Of a stretch of 64,000 nt of DNA, positions 1-13,103 are shown piece by piece. A model generated the notes under the pieces. It did not search any database, had not been told where the DNA came from, and was given only the letters and a program-made list of their open reading frames with translations. The first letter of the stretch is position 1. Each line of letters starts with the position of its first letter. The DNA is from Theocolax elegans (taxonomy: Eukaryota; Arthropoda; Insecta; Hymenoptera; Cerocephalidae): NCBI GenBank assembly GCA_026168455.1, contig CM047425.1:4748001-4812000 (forward strand), given 5' to 3'. A program made the translations under genes and the position numbers.

Positions 1-365
1 TGTGTAAATATGTTTATACTTATTATCTATGTGTATATATTTGTGTGCATACGTATATGTGTAAATATTGGTATACATTGAAAAAATATTGAAATAAGTT
101 ACCAAAATATTTAAGACACATTCATTAGCAAGGAACTTTATGGTGCTTAATTTCGCCCTTGTACAGTACCACAAATAATTATAAAATTGTTATATAAAAC
201 GTGTATGTATCTGTACCTGTATGGACCTGTATGTACAATAAAATTTACAATTATTCATGCGTGTTGTATTTCAATTTTCGCCCAAGACATATAATTAACA
301 TACATCACGTTGCACAGGAAATGAGAAAAAAATGTAAAAACCAAAAGAAAACGAGAACGAAATAA

Positions 366-421
366 TTAGCGACAAGTCTCTCTCAAAAACAATTTGGCAC
401 CGTCATTGAAAGAAAACTCAC
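366..421 (-). other. Read-through extension of the last visible Mbs exon (possible short isoform end)
   Basis: If the GTGAGT donor at 421-416 is not used, the Mbs frame continues for about 18 codons and ends with LFLRETCR and a TAA at 368-366. This could be a retained-intron short isoform or simply intronic sequence. Positions 1-365 show no further exon that I can support; they are AT-rich intron-like sequence. Confidence 0.3.
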
Positions 422-3400
422 CATCGTCGGTAAGACAAGTTGAGTTGTTTGATCTATTTGATTTATTAGACTGATCAGAACACGTGGAGGTGTGTGTATC
501 TGAGCTAGTCTCAGATTCACTTTCACCATAGCTTGCTTCTACGTCGGTATCGTCTCCCTCTTCTAAATCCACGCAGCATAGTTTAAAGGGTAATTGAGAT
601 AATATAAAATTTATAGTTAGCGTTGTGCAGCATATTATTTGAGGATAAAGCAAAAAAATTTTCCTTTCTTAATTAATTAAATACCGGTTTCTATGTGAGA
701 TACTTCTAATTGAAACTGTTAAAATGTATAAATTTCGCTGTATAATTTTTTAAATTATAAACTAGCAATTTATAGAATTTTCAGCAATTAAAAAGTTGAT
801 AAACATATATAACAATTTCACACTGTTATATATTCATAGTATACAATCGCTTCTTTTTACTTTGTTCTACAATAAAAATAATGATTAATAAAATCTAAAC
901 GTGATAAAAAGAATTTAATGCAAAAACTATTTAATAAATGAATTGCAATAATTTGTATATTAATTGCCATAATTTTGTTAAGCAGAATATATTTTTCTTC
1001 TTTACTAATATAAAGAGTAAGATAATTATAAATCATTTTAATAGTTTCATTGAAATACCATTAGTTATGAAAGTCGAAGTCACTTTAATTCTAATTGTCA
1101 ACTCACCGACGTCACTGTTCGTTCCAACGCTCGATTCTTCTTTATCGGATTGAATTTCAAGTTCAACTTTCTTAACTTTGTTTGGCGTTTCCTCCTCATA
1201 CGTTTCTGTACCTTCTTGGTCGATAACTGAATTCTCTTTATTTGTTGATACACTGAAAAATTACATTTATTCGATAAGATTTTTCTTCTACACATTTAAA
1301 CCTACATAGTTATTAAGAAATTACATACCGTTTCTTTGGTATCGTTGTTTGCTTGTTAATAATTTGTGGATGTTCTTTTAATAAGACCTCCTGCTTTTTC
1401 TTCAATTCTTCTAAAGCCTTGACTATATCTGGATCAGCTATATCAAATGCAGTCTGGCCCTATTATTACACGAAAACAACTATTTCAATATTCGTTGCGT
1501 TTCATTGATTTTATGTCTGCGTTATCTCAGATCGAGGATAGTAATGGTAGTAAAGTTACGTATAGATTGTACTTTTAATCATTGGATTATGAAGATAATG
1601 AAAAGGAAATTGTTCTCATATTGATGTATGTACACTTACAGCGTAATTTTTAATATCCATATCACAGAAGTTCTCTACGAGAAGCTTACAAGCTTCAATT
1701 TGGCCCCAGTGCGCTGCTCCGTGCAGCGGTGTCCAGCCGTCGTGGTCTCGCGCATTAACATCGCACCGAGCCTGCAGCAGGATGCTAAAAATTTTATTAT
1801 TAATAATTTATTAATTTTTGTTTCAATATTGGTTTTTTGTCCTATAATTTAATAATAAGATTTGTACGTAATGGTATATTAATAATAATATGGAAGTTTA
1901 TAAAATATTTTTTTAACGTCAAATTCGATGATTTCTGGATTGAATAGGATACTAACTTAATAACTGTGGTGTATCCCTTGGCGGCGGCAACATGAAGAGC
2001 CGTAGCTCCGGATCTTGGATGTATCGAATCCTTACCGGGTGCTCCGGATCTCCAAGCTTTCGCATCGTTTAACATCAACCTTTCCTCTTCGCTCCTCGCT
2101 TGGTCACAGTCGATACCTAGGTTAAAAAAAGTTCAATTTAATATCTATCTTGAACAACTGACAAAGATAAATTTTTTGTTGAGTTTGTCGATTATTATAC
2201 ATAAAAACTTTTTAACTACCTAATTAACATTATTTCGAAAATTTCCAAATAATAGCCATTTCTTTTTTAAAATACTTCACCTATAATCAACCTAAAAATA
2301 CTATGTCAATCAAACAGATGAGCGAACTAATTGGTTAATAAACGAAACGTAACAGACTCAAATTTCAACCTCGTTTAAACGAGTAAATAAAAAAAATTAA
2401 AGCTACAATGAAAAAGATTGACTATTAGAGAGAACTCGATTAAAAAGTCTCAACTTGCCCGCTTTGTTGATGTGTTCTTGGAGCATCTCTTCCATCAAAT
2501 CACTTTCAGCTATGTCGAGGGCGAGTTCACCATCATTGTTGACCGCTGCCAAGTTACAGCCTTTTTCTATCAGGTATCTATGTAACGAAATAGAGTCTTA
2601 ATTAGTGATCAATTATCAAGTGATGATTGATTAATAATCGTTTGTTTAGTGCGTCAATTTTTTTGTTTATTAACAGGCAAACTAATGGTTGATCGATTTG
2701 AAATGAGTTTTGTTTATAAACAGTTGAAAGAAGCTTCGTAATGATAATAATATTTATACGACTATTTCAATGAGAAGCTTAAAATTTTATACTTATTATC
2801 GATTATTCTAAAAATTACTAAAAAAAATTAACTGTAAGTTACAAAAAAGTAAAAAAATTCCTAAATATTTATTAAGAATTTTTCTTCACTTTGATATAAT
2901 TAATGCAGATAAGTACTAATGAGTAAAGAAAAGGAAGCAAAGAATCGTGATTGATTAAAAAAAACTTTTGTAATCAACCAATAACGATGTAATTAATTAT
3001 TACTGAGTATTAACGAGTACGTACAACCTTTGGATATAAACCATAATCGCTCAATTTAATTTCATACGTAGGTATATACTTTCATCTATGTAACAGTCAA
3101 TACACATGGCATTATTATCATTAATCATATTAAACGTATAATTTACCATTGTGGAATTTTTTCCATAATACAAATATTTCACTAAATTTTTGTACAATAA
3201 AACGATAACGAAATAATATTTATGTACTTTGTAATAAAATACTGTTCATTCGTTAATGAGCACTTAATTTTAACTTTTTTATTAATTAAATCACGAATTC
3301 ATATTACTCAAACGATGTGATTTTATTTTCAACAAACACATGTGTTTCTAATTAAATACTGACTTATCCAAATCAATTACGTAGAATACAATGAGTAATT

Positions 3401-6400
3401 GTTATCTAGCAACAAGTTATGACAGTGCTCATATATTTGCAAATACGTAATAAAAGAAAAATGTATGTATTCCCAGTTTGATCCATCGAGAGGCGCATCA
3501 TCCTTGCAGTCAAAATATGTATGTATGTATGTATTCAAACGAGTGAGAAAAAGAGGAAGTAGAGCGCGCGATAGATGACTCAGCGTGGTGTAATACTGAC
3601 TTGGCGATAGATATGAAGCCGCAAGACGCAGTCGCGTGTAGAGGTGTCCAGCCTTCGTTGTCACCACGGTTTATATCCGCACCCTGTTCAACCAGGAATT
3701 CCACCATGTCTAGGTCGTCGTCGATGCACGCCTGAAAATCGATAATAAATATCAACGTTATTTCATTATTCTTATTACATCTAACTTTGTTCGTATTCTT
3801 CGTTAACTGTGTAATATCGTACTTTCTTAATAAAATAATACGGTACGTAAACATTTAAATTATTCGGGTTTTAAGTGGCTAAACCGTGTGAATCACAAAA
3901 GTAGCGAACCAGCGAATCGGGGTCAGTGCATTTGCAACGATGATAACTCGAGTAACTCGAAGAAATGATGCATGGCTTGTCCGGCGTTAATGCTCTTTTG
4001 TATAATTTATAATTAATCTTACCTCATCCGACAATGACAAAGTGTACATTACTTTTTATTTCACATAAATCAATATACATTTGTATTATACAACTCTTAC
4101 TAATAATCTTTACTATCGAAAATTAAGAAAAAAATACTATTTAATTATAATCAAAGTAAAATAAAAAATATTTTGTGAAAAAAAAAATTAAAAAAAAAAT
4201 TTATTTGTTCACATGTATATCATTGGAAAGCCGAATTAGGCACTGATCAACCTAATTCAGGGCAAAGTGATATCTTACTCTTCGAGATCATTTTAGCATT
4301 TACTAGCCATAGTTGTGAAGCTAGTAAATGACTCTAGACTCGTTAAAAAAATCTTTATACATTATTAAACATTCAAACCGAAAGAAAAAATTACAAGAGA
4401 TACACGGATTCGAACCAAGGAACTATGGATTCAAAGTCTGACACTCTACCGGTTGAGCTATACCATCGTTCGAACGTCGACTACATAGAAATGAAAGTAA
4501 GACTACCGTCTGTCTGGTTGGGCTTTTTTTTATTCTTCTTTTATACGTCAGTATGTATAGAGGCGTTTTAAATTCCCAACGCACATTATTATACTTGTAT
4601 TTTTATACGTAGGTATAATATAATACCTATATGTACACATATATTTCAGAATATAAATGTGCAATACAATTTTTTATTTGACGGTTTTATTTAAAAGAAA
4701 AATTGTTACTATTTACTTCTAATTTTTTTTTAACAAATAATTTGATAGTTCTATAACCTAATGAAAATTTTGTTTAACAGTTCAATTAATTAAAGAAAAA
4801 ACATATATTTATCCACGTGTTACACATTTATATTTATAAATATATACTACTTATTTACGAAATATTACATAAAAATATGTATAATGTCACAATTCGAATC
4901 GAAAATTGTAACATTAATTGTACATATATATATGCAGTATAAATATATTCATTGATAAGAAATAATCGCTTATATTGTTCCTTCAAGGAGATATTAAAAT
5001 AAGTACAATACGCGAGACTTAGTCATCGACAAAAAGAAACTTTGATAAAGTAAGAGAAAAAAAAAAGAAGAATAACGTTTAATTATATATTATCAGCTGT
5101 CAAATTAGAAAGTAATTCTATACATAGTTGTTTTAAAATTAGCATCACCATTATTATCTATGTTTTTCCTCTGTTAAATAAAAATATACATAATTTACTG
5201 AAATTGATCGAGCTTCAACCGCAATCGATTATATCAATATTTGAATGTAGATTGAATTATTATTTTTTGTTTGCTGTCAAGGTAAAAAACCGTACGTTAG
5301 GGTACTAATTGTACATAGATATATTTGAATGAAAAGTAAAATAAATTTCGTTGATGTAGATATATATATATAAAGAAAATTTTTTGAAAAAATCATGAAT
5401 CAATCATATACACGTTCTCCCGAAGTTACGAAATAATCCGAAAATAATCCGTAATAGCATATTATTTTTACATTTGCTACATAACTTTTGAATGATCCAC
5501 GAGATTTAGGTGTGTATACTATTTTTAAATACGTCTAATGAAAGTCATGGTTAGTTTACTTCGGCTATCGCATATATTAAGAGCAAAATATGGAGCAAAT
5601 ATATATATATGTATATATATTAATAAGATAAAATATTTTAAGAAAAAAAAATAATTCAAGTGTCACTTTAAATTAATTATCGTATACTATTTTGAAGAAG
5701 TAGTGTAATTAATATTTAAAAAAAACGATAAAAATGTAATTGTTAACAAAACTAAAATAAAATAAGTGTATTAAATTAAGAATATATTACTAAAAATATG
5801 TATACGTATCGATGTATGTACTTTTCTTTTCCGCGATTTCCCTAATTACTAGGAGCAACTGACGAGAAAACAAATTGACAAGTCCAAATAAACAAAAATC
5901 ACGTGTTACGAAACGTTTCATTTACATTCAGTTTTTACATTTCGCTCGGTTAGCAAAGACGTAATACATTATATTAAAAATAATTAAAGTAAATAAAAGA
6001 TCAATCCCATACATAAATCATTGTCTCTTATTAATACACTACAATTCTCATAGACAACCCAACAATCGTTAATCGTCACTTACGTTCTCGTAGTTATAAA
6101 TATAAAAAAAAATATTTTAATATACAAATCGTAATATATCTAAAATAAAAAAGAAAAGAAACCATTTGTTACAGCATGTCGAGAGAGGTGGGAAAATCAA
6201 GCAAGACATATAGAGAGAGAGGGCGAAAAGAGGAACGCATATATACGTGCGCATAGTGGTCTGTGACTTGTAATAGAGGCCTATAAATAGCGAGCCGATG
6301 CCTGATGTATTTTCAACGTCTATTTTCGCGAATTCGCAAACGGTCGACTCGAGGAGTCGTCTCACTCCAGCGGATCTTCTGTCGTCGATCTATGATTGAT

Positions 6401-8923
6401 TTGGAGTGTGTGAAAAATCGTCTCCCCTTCCCACCCGGCAATCGTAGTTTTTTTTCTTTATTTAGGATTATCGTCGAATAGGAGGTTTATCAAACTTTTT
6501 TTTACGTTTCTACGTGTTCAGTCGACCGTTCCATATTGGTAATTTAAATTTTTACCTTTTGTTAGTTACGTCGGTATTGTTTTAATTTCGGACGAATCGA
6601 GCTGTCGTATACTCCCTGCAGTAATTCATAGAACTATTTTATGATTCAGTTATTTTAAGGTGGAATTATTAAAAATAATTTTTAGTTGAATGATAATTCC
6701 ATATCTTTCGATTTAAATATTAATTGAAATAATTAGTGTGTAAAATGAAAATATTAATTATTATTTATTACGTTTCTTAAAATAAATTCTTAATTTAAAA
6801 TAAGCGCAAAGATTTATCTGTCACCTACGTCCGCAAAAAAATGTCGCACTTAAAATTAATTAATACATCTTAACCGTGGGTTACATCGAGTGTCGTAGTT
6901 AAATTTTGATCGTGGGGTAATGAAATTTTAAGTTATACACTATTCTCCCGCGGGTGGTGTACTTAAAATTTTAACGAAGAGTAAACTAATTTTGAAGTTG
7001 TTTTTGTTTGGTAAACTAGGCGCGATTTCGCGGTATAGGATAATGTCTATAAAACATTTTGTTTGAGTTCGAGTAAATCTTACAAGAAAACCTCGTAATT
7101 ATCTAAAGATTCTAGATTTAGCAGGGTGAAATTAGGTCTAGATCTCACTGAGATTCTGGGTCTCGTTTTAGGATCTCGTAATTCAATTGTATTATTTTTC
7201 GTCAACTTATTTTACCTCACTCCCGCAATTATTTTTCCACCGTCATATTGAATAACATTGTTAGAAGATTTATGTAAACGTTACGTCATATTTTCGTAGA
7301 CGTTAATCATTATAGAATCCATCGATTGTAATAAATGTATGTTTAAAATATTTAACTTGAATATCGATCATTCGGTAATAGATAATAATAAATAAATATG
7401 TGTTACGTAAAATTTACAATATTTATCCTTGTTCACCTGTAGAATTTAAAAAAAAAGAATCAGTAGAACAGCGTAAGTCAAACCGGAAAACTAAAATTCA
7501 TCTACATGTATAATGTTTTAGAAAAAGAAACAAAAAAATTGTTTAAAAAAAAATAAAGAATGAAAACACATGTCGACGATTATATTTTTATCTACATTTT
7601 TACTGGTAAGTGATTAGCGCGATTTTATTTCCGGGTTACTGATTCACTAAAAAAAAATTAACACAGCTCTCGTTTATATCGCGTATATGGATGGATTGAA
7701 AAATTTTATTCGCGCCTTTATATGAATTGTAAAGACCCACGTGTAAAATGGCACATATTTAAACAAATGTGTGTTTTACACATACATATATGTAAGTTGT
7801 TAAATGTTATGTTGACTTTGTACTTGACTAGTAAAAATAGAATTTCAAGAAAATTCGGAAAAACAAACCGTTTATATTTAGATATGTATATATAAAATGT
7901 AATTTTAAATATATTTTTTATAAATCAAGCAGATGTAGCAATTTATCTTTATCAATTATTAAATAGGCAGTTTTTGATAACTTTTATTTAATAACTAATC
8001 TTTAATAGATGATGCGATAATTAAAAGTAATATTTCAAATTAATAATTTTTTTCTTATTGTATCTTATATTACTTTGGATATTGAACGTAATAATTTAGC
8101 AAATTAATAAATACTATTAATAATTTAAGTAATTACATGTAAGTATTATTTATTGATCGTTGTTCATTATCTATATGGATACAGTTTTTGAAATTATTAA
8201 TTAAATAATTTAATATAATGTGTGAAATACTCATTAAATATTAATAATTATTGAACTTTCAAATGTTGATATACTTAGACAATTACATTAAAATTCGATA
8301 TACTATAAAAAGTTAAGCTAATTAAAATGAAAATTTTTAAACAGTACTCTCATGTTCAATTATATTTAATTACCTAATAATCTAACTTTGATCTTTTTTC
8401 CCTTCCTCTATAAATTGAAAAATCAACAAACCGATAACCTTCTTAAGCTTATTTATCCCGTGAAAAGAAGCCAGAACAAATTTTAGAGAGCTTTACATAA
8501 CGTTTTTCACAGTGGAAAATCCAAGAGGATTTGCCAATTGGCATCCAACGCCTTGACCAACGGACGAATGTCAGAAATTAAAAAAATTTAAGAAATTTGT
8601 GTGAGAGAGGATGAACTTGTTACAATCTTAAAGCCTAGTTAGACACTGTCTACAATAGTATAAACAAGACATACCTGATGCAGTGCTGTTAAACCATCAA
8701 CATTTCCAGTATTAATATCTGCTCCTTTTTGCAGTAACCTTATGACTTCTTCTTTATCACCAGCCGCACACGCAGCTAAAAAGACACAATCCGCTGAGAA
8801 TTTAATCTTTCTGGTCACCTGCCTAGGACTTGGTGGTTCTTTGTTTGTATCCGACTGCTCCCATCTTTTAAGTTGCTCGGCTCTTTTAAACAGAGCCGAG
8901 CTAGATCTATTCTCTAATGACAT
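422..8923 (-). CDS. Mbs: Myosin phosphatase targeting subunit (Mbs/MYPT, PPP1R12 family), 5' part, partial
   Basis: Regulatory subunit that targets protein phosphatase 1 to myosin light chain and so controls actomyosin contractility. Eight coding exons are visible on the minus strand: 8923-8675, 3731-3601, 2577-2459, 2116-1957, 1784-1640, 1459-1329, 1252-1107 and 562-422. All phases join, giving about 407 residues. The start MSLENRSSSALFKRAEQLKRW is typical of insect Mbs. The PP1-docking RVxF motif is KIKF at residues 39-42, directly before FSADCVFLAA. Ankyrin repeats follow (for example GADINTGNVDGLTALHQ, DNEGWTPLHATASCG, GATALHVAAAKGY, DHDGWTPLHGAAHWG), then an acidic, serine-rich linker. 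The exon 3/4 junction uses a GC-AG intron. The last visible exon ends at a strong GTGAGT donor, so the C-terminal half (phosphorylation region, leucine zipper) lies beyond the left edge. The family call is very secure; the exact gene end is not in the window. Confidence 0.95.
4395..4467 (-). pseudogene. Degenerate tRNA-like sequence (tRNA pseudogene or SINE head)
   Basis: Read on the minus strand, this 73-nt block has an internal A-box-like TAGCTCAACCGG and a perfect B-box GGTTCGAATCC, at tRNA spacing, followed by a T-run about a dozen bases downstream. The D stem (GCTC/GAGT) and T stem (CTTGG/CCGTG) mostly pair. The anticodon loop reads CTTTGAA (anticodon TTG), but the anticodon stem pairs only 2 of 5 and the acceptor stem is poor. 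The D-arm and TCAGACTTT stretch look most like tRNA-Lys. I therefore call it a decayed tRNA gene or tRNA-derived retroelement, not a functional tRNA. It lies in the same orientation as Mbs, inside its first coding intron. Confidence 0.6.
6281..6290. promoter_or_regulatory. MEF2-type / TATA-like CTATAAATAG motif in Mbs intron 1
   Basis: CTATAAATAG fits the MEF2 consensus (CTA, four A/T, TAG) and also contains a TATAAATA box readable on the plus strand. It sits in a patch (about 6.18-6.45 kb) that is less AT-rich than the surrounding intron. It could be a muscle enhancer element, an internal promoter, or chance in AT-rich DNA. Confidence 0.3.
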
Positions 8924-9048
8924 TGCACTATGTATACTTCCAAGTAACAATTGATTAACAAACTACGCGGGCAAACTGCAGCCCTCACGTAGGATCTGTT
9001 GTAAACCACCTTGAACGATCTCCTCTCCAGCTTCACCAGCACTCAAGC
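8924..9048 (-). other. Mbs 5' UTR segment of the first coding exon, with an open frame
   Basis: On the minus strand a ttttag acceptor at 9052-9049 starts an exon-like block that runs into the Mbs start codon at 8923, implying at least one upstream non-coding exon. A frame that stays open from the acceptor for about 28 codons (ending REGCSLPA and a TAG at 8965-8963) lies upstream of the Mbs start and is out of contact with it. I do not recognise the peptide. Confidence 0.45.
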
Positions 9049-10464
9049 CTAAAATATATTTTGTTTAATAAATAATAGTCTTTATTAGATCCGTAAGATA
9101 TGATTGTGGCATAAAATGCAGTTATAATATGTTTATCTTGTTTTTTGACTGTACTAAAATGAGTTTATTTATATCACTAGACACAATGATATTCTTTAAG
9201 CATTCATACAACATAAACTAAGCAAACTATTTTTATTTTAGTAACACCGGAAGTTGATCTAAAATACAGTTTCGTCTTCTATTCAACTATGCATATTATA
9301 TGTTGTAATAATATTATGAATTTTAAACTCAAATTGTTGTACTCAGTTGAAAACAGATTAACTTGATGTATTCTAGTAACAAAAATCTGATCTTAGCTGA
9401 TTTTAATAAATGATTCATTAGCAAGTAAAGTAAACATATTTTATATAATAATTGTATCTTTAAGCGAAAATTTGCATGAGCATACAAAAGATTAAAAAAT
9501 TTTCTTAAAGTTTCTGTTTATACCGATTTATCAGCACTTGAACTGAAATCTATATTTAAAAACAAACCACTAAAATACACAAATTACCACAGTCCATTGA
9601 CAAGCTTATCTCGTTATCAATCAATTTCTATCAAAGATTAAGCACACAAAAACACTAATAAATTATGTTAGGTTAATCTAATTATTAACGTTAAATATAT
9701 AACTTAAAGAAAATGAGTTAGAAAACACAAATACACATTTTTTTATAAATTTAGTGTAGTTCTCGCTAGATGAAAAGCCTCTGACGCTTTACTGCCCAAG
9801 AGTATGTTGAGAATTAGCCTCTTTTGGCGAGCAGCCAATTTTGTAAAAATCATAGGTTTTTTATAGTTTTTAAGGTACCAAATTTAATAGCCATTGTTCT
9901 TGTGCGTATCCCAAAGAACAAAAAAAAGGTGAACAACGAATCCTCCGTAGAAGAGGTAATCGTCGACAAAACTAAATGATAGAGAAAAAAAGAGAGGTAA
10001 TAATAATACTATACAAAAATAGAGAATGCTAATTAAACTGGTTGTTCCACTTAACCATGATAGGCTATAAGAAAAAAGGTAAAAGAAGAAAACTGTAAAG
10101 AATAAACAAATGCTCGATGATCAAAAAACACTGCACATATATTATTAATAAAGCACACGCGAGCACAATTAATAATCCACATGAAGGAAAGGAGAAAAAA
10201 AAGGAGTCAGAGGTAAAAAAAATGTGATGTGTAAGAAAAAGAACTTGGCACAACAAGTGTTTTATATACACACAGACATGCATACACACACCCTGGTCGA
10301 CGAACCTTTTAAGAGGGAGGAGGCTCGATTTGCTTCCTCGGTAAAAACTCGCTTGACCCCATATATAATGATATTCCGTAATATAAAGTTAAACGTATAT
10401 AACTCTCTTCGTGCACACCTCCTGGTGCAACTATTGGGGAGCGGTCGAGCGCTCGCTAGCTCTC

Positions 10465-10615
10465 TCGCCTCTCTCGCTCTCTCTCTTCTTTTCTCTATAT
10501 ATACGTTAATCGTATAATATATTTCTCTCTCTCTCTCCCTCTTTCTGTTACTCTCTCTCTCTCTCTCTCACTCTCTTTCTATATATATGTATTATATATG
10601 TATATGTATATAGTC
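10465..10615. repeat. CT/TA microsatellite cluster
   Basis: Successive runs of CTCTCT and TATA with short interruptions form a polypyrimidine then alternating TA tract. It is low complexity and without coding meaning; such tracts are common near insect promoters. Confidence 0.85.
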
Positions 10616-11439
10616 TTCCCGTTGCAGCAGCTCGTACGGGTGCTGCGGTGAGACTATACGCTCCCTTCGATCTTGATGCGCGACACGGCTAGATTCGCGT
10701 GCTCTTGGCTATTCTTGGCCCAAGAGAGAGGGAGAGTGTATTATTCGTGTGGCAGCTCCGCAGAAGCTACGTATACACACACCATCATCACTGCAGATCA
10801 GTTTATACTAACTACATTAACTAACTACTACTCCTCTTTACGTTTACGCGGTTATTTATTTCGTTTATTTACACTACGGTGTATTATTATTTTATGGTTA
10901 GAAATTTGTCTTTCTTTTTTCCTATTCCTTTTTTACGGCTCGGTCTCTCTTCCTTTTTTTTCGTCGTTTTCCGACCGATTCGATTATATATAGCTACTTG
11001 TTATATATATATGTATACATATATACATATACATATATATTTATGTATATAGATATATATATATTTACAGGAGTCTTGAGCGCGCGGTTGTCCGTTCATT
11101 GCAGAGACATCTTGAATATCATCCGCGGCTATTCCGCCCCCCCCCCCTTTTTCAGATACGTTTTCGTTGGAAAATTGATGAAATTTTTAATTAGAGTTTT
11201 GTCGAATTTATAAGATGGATTAACGATTGAAAGTTAATACTATTTAACGAGGTTTGATTATTTTTAGGTACTGAGAATTTATAATTTTATTATTTATTTA
11301 AATGACACATAGACATGGGATATTTAGACGATATTTTATATATAATATGTACAATGAATTATGACGATTTGTTATTATTTTTTTAAACAAAGTGACTTTT
11401 TACTGTGAAGAACTATTGTAGTATTTCCCGTAGATCGTT

Positions 11440-11469
11440 TGCGCATGCGCGGATGCTTTGTAGAGCCAA
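11440..11469. promoter_or_regulatory. Candidate promoter core: NRF1-type palindrome plus CCAAT box
   Basis: TGCGCATGCGCG at 11440-11451 fits the NRF1 / erect-wing consensus YGCGCAYGCGCR exactly. A CCAAT pentamer follows at 11465-11469 within GAGCCAATAG. Both sit in a small GC-rich patch inside very AT-rich DNA, between divergent Mbs and CNOT1. It is likely a housekeeping promoter for one or both genes. Confidence 0.45.
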
Positions 11470-13062
11470 TAGCGTTGGTGCCCGCGAGATATAAAATCGA
11501 ATAATTTAAAAAAATGTTTATTTAATAATTTATCGATATTTTATTCATAGTAAATAATGTTTAATAATATTGCAGAGTAACTTGTAAAGTTCGTGTATTT
11601 ATAGATTTATGCAGTTATTTAATAAAATTAACATACTGTATACTGTATTCAACATTAAAAAAATATATAAGTTATTCTAAACTATCGATTTTTTTTAAAT
11701 TTCGAATAAAGTAAGATAATTTAAATCTGGCGCGCTGACGAAGATTCCGTTGGATAGCTGAGAAAATATTTAAGCTAATAGATATATTGTCGCATTTTAT
11801 TTCCGGATGCCTTCATTCTTCGTGCGCGTTTTAGCGATGACTCTCGGCAGCGTGACGATGTATGTATAATTACACATACGCTTTTAATATTCTTTTACGT
11901 GTACGCAAAATTTTCTCGGGGCAAGTTTAAGCATTGTTACGAGATTGTATAATTTATAAATAATCGTTTAAGCGGATCTGAAATTTGATTTATGTAAAAA
12001 ATTTTAGTGAAATGTATGTATATTGAAAATATTTTGTAGTTGTCAAACTTTAAATTACAATTTGATTCGATCTTAATAAATATTTCTTAATTTCTAGCAG
12101 ATATATTTTTTTACGACTATTCGATAAAATATTTCACTAAATTCACTAACAATTTTTGCGTGTCTATTCGTTTAGGAATCGATTATCCCGAATTTTTCAA
12201 ATACTTTTTCTAATTGATTATCGACTTTGAATCGAGCGCAAGATAATCTTAATCGACCCTGTGCGGTATAATTTTTGTTTGGTTAAAGTATTATGGAATT
12301 TGAAGGTTTCTACATGGTGTGTAGATTCGTTCCACATATGGTGTCTGCTATTACACGCATATATTAGGTACACAAAGAAAAATATTCTTTAATTAAATAT
12401 ACAATCTATTAAAAGTTATCATTATACCGGAACGAAAAAAATTTTTTTTTAGACGCTCGTCAAGCATTTCTAAAGATACAAATTTAATTTTACTTCTGTA
12501 TTCTTTTTCCTCTAAGTTTTTTAAAAATTATGCCAACAATTATGGCACATGTAATTAAATTTCAATTCTGTGACGTCAATCCCTTCCGCGTGTGTCAAAA
12601 ATATAACGCCCCACGTTGTTATATAGGAACACTTTCAGCGTATTTTTAATATAAAAAATTTTTTTAATATAAAAGATTTCACCTTTTCAAAATATATTAC
12701 TGATGTATATACATTTCATTAAATCGAAAATTTTATTTTCGTATTTTTTTTTTTCAAACTGTATACATGTTATTTACGTATTGTTAATTTATGTAATCTG
12801 TAACAAAAAATTTTTACACCTTTGGAAACGTATATCTTATCGGATACACACTTTGTGCATACTTCCATACGTTGCATTGAAAACATTATTTTTTATACGA
12901 TACGGTGAAAAAAATATATACATGAACTGTATTCCTCGACGGTTATTGGAATAAATATATCGATAATTTTCATATGTGTATATTCATTGATATCACAAAT
13001 ATATATACCGATGATAATGTTGAATGAACGTTTGAGATTTATTACACTATCCCGAGAATTTG

Positions 13063-13066
<4 letters not shown>

Positions 13067-13101
<35 letters not shown>
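13067..13101. repeat. (TA)n microsatellite
   Basis: An uninterrupted alternating TA run of about 35 bases. Confidence 0.95.

Positions 13102-13103
<2 letters not shown>

Larger units (their letters stand above)
3732..8674 (-). other. Large first coding intron of Mbs
   Basis: This 4.9 kb AT-rich intron separates the exon with the PP1-binding motif from the first full ankyrin exon. Apart from a tRNA-like sequence near 4.4 kb and a less AT-rich patch at about 6.18-6.45 kb with a CTATAAATAG motif, I see no coding potential. Long ORFs here are shadows in repeat-poor AT-rich DNA. It may hold alternative promoters, as is common for first introns of Mbs genes, but that is inference. Confidence 0.7.
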
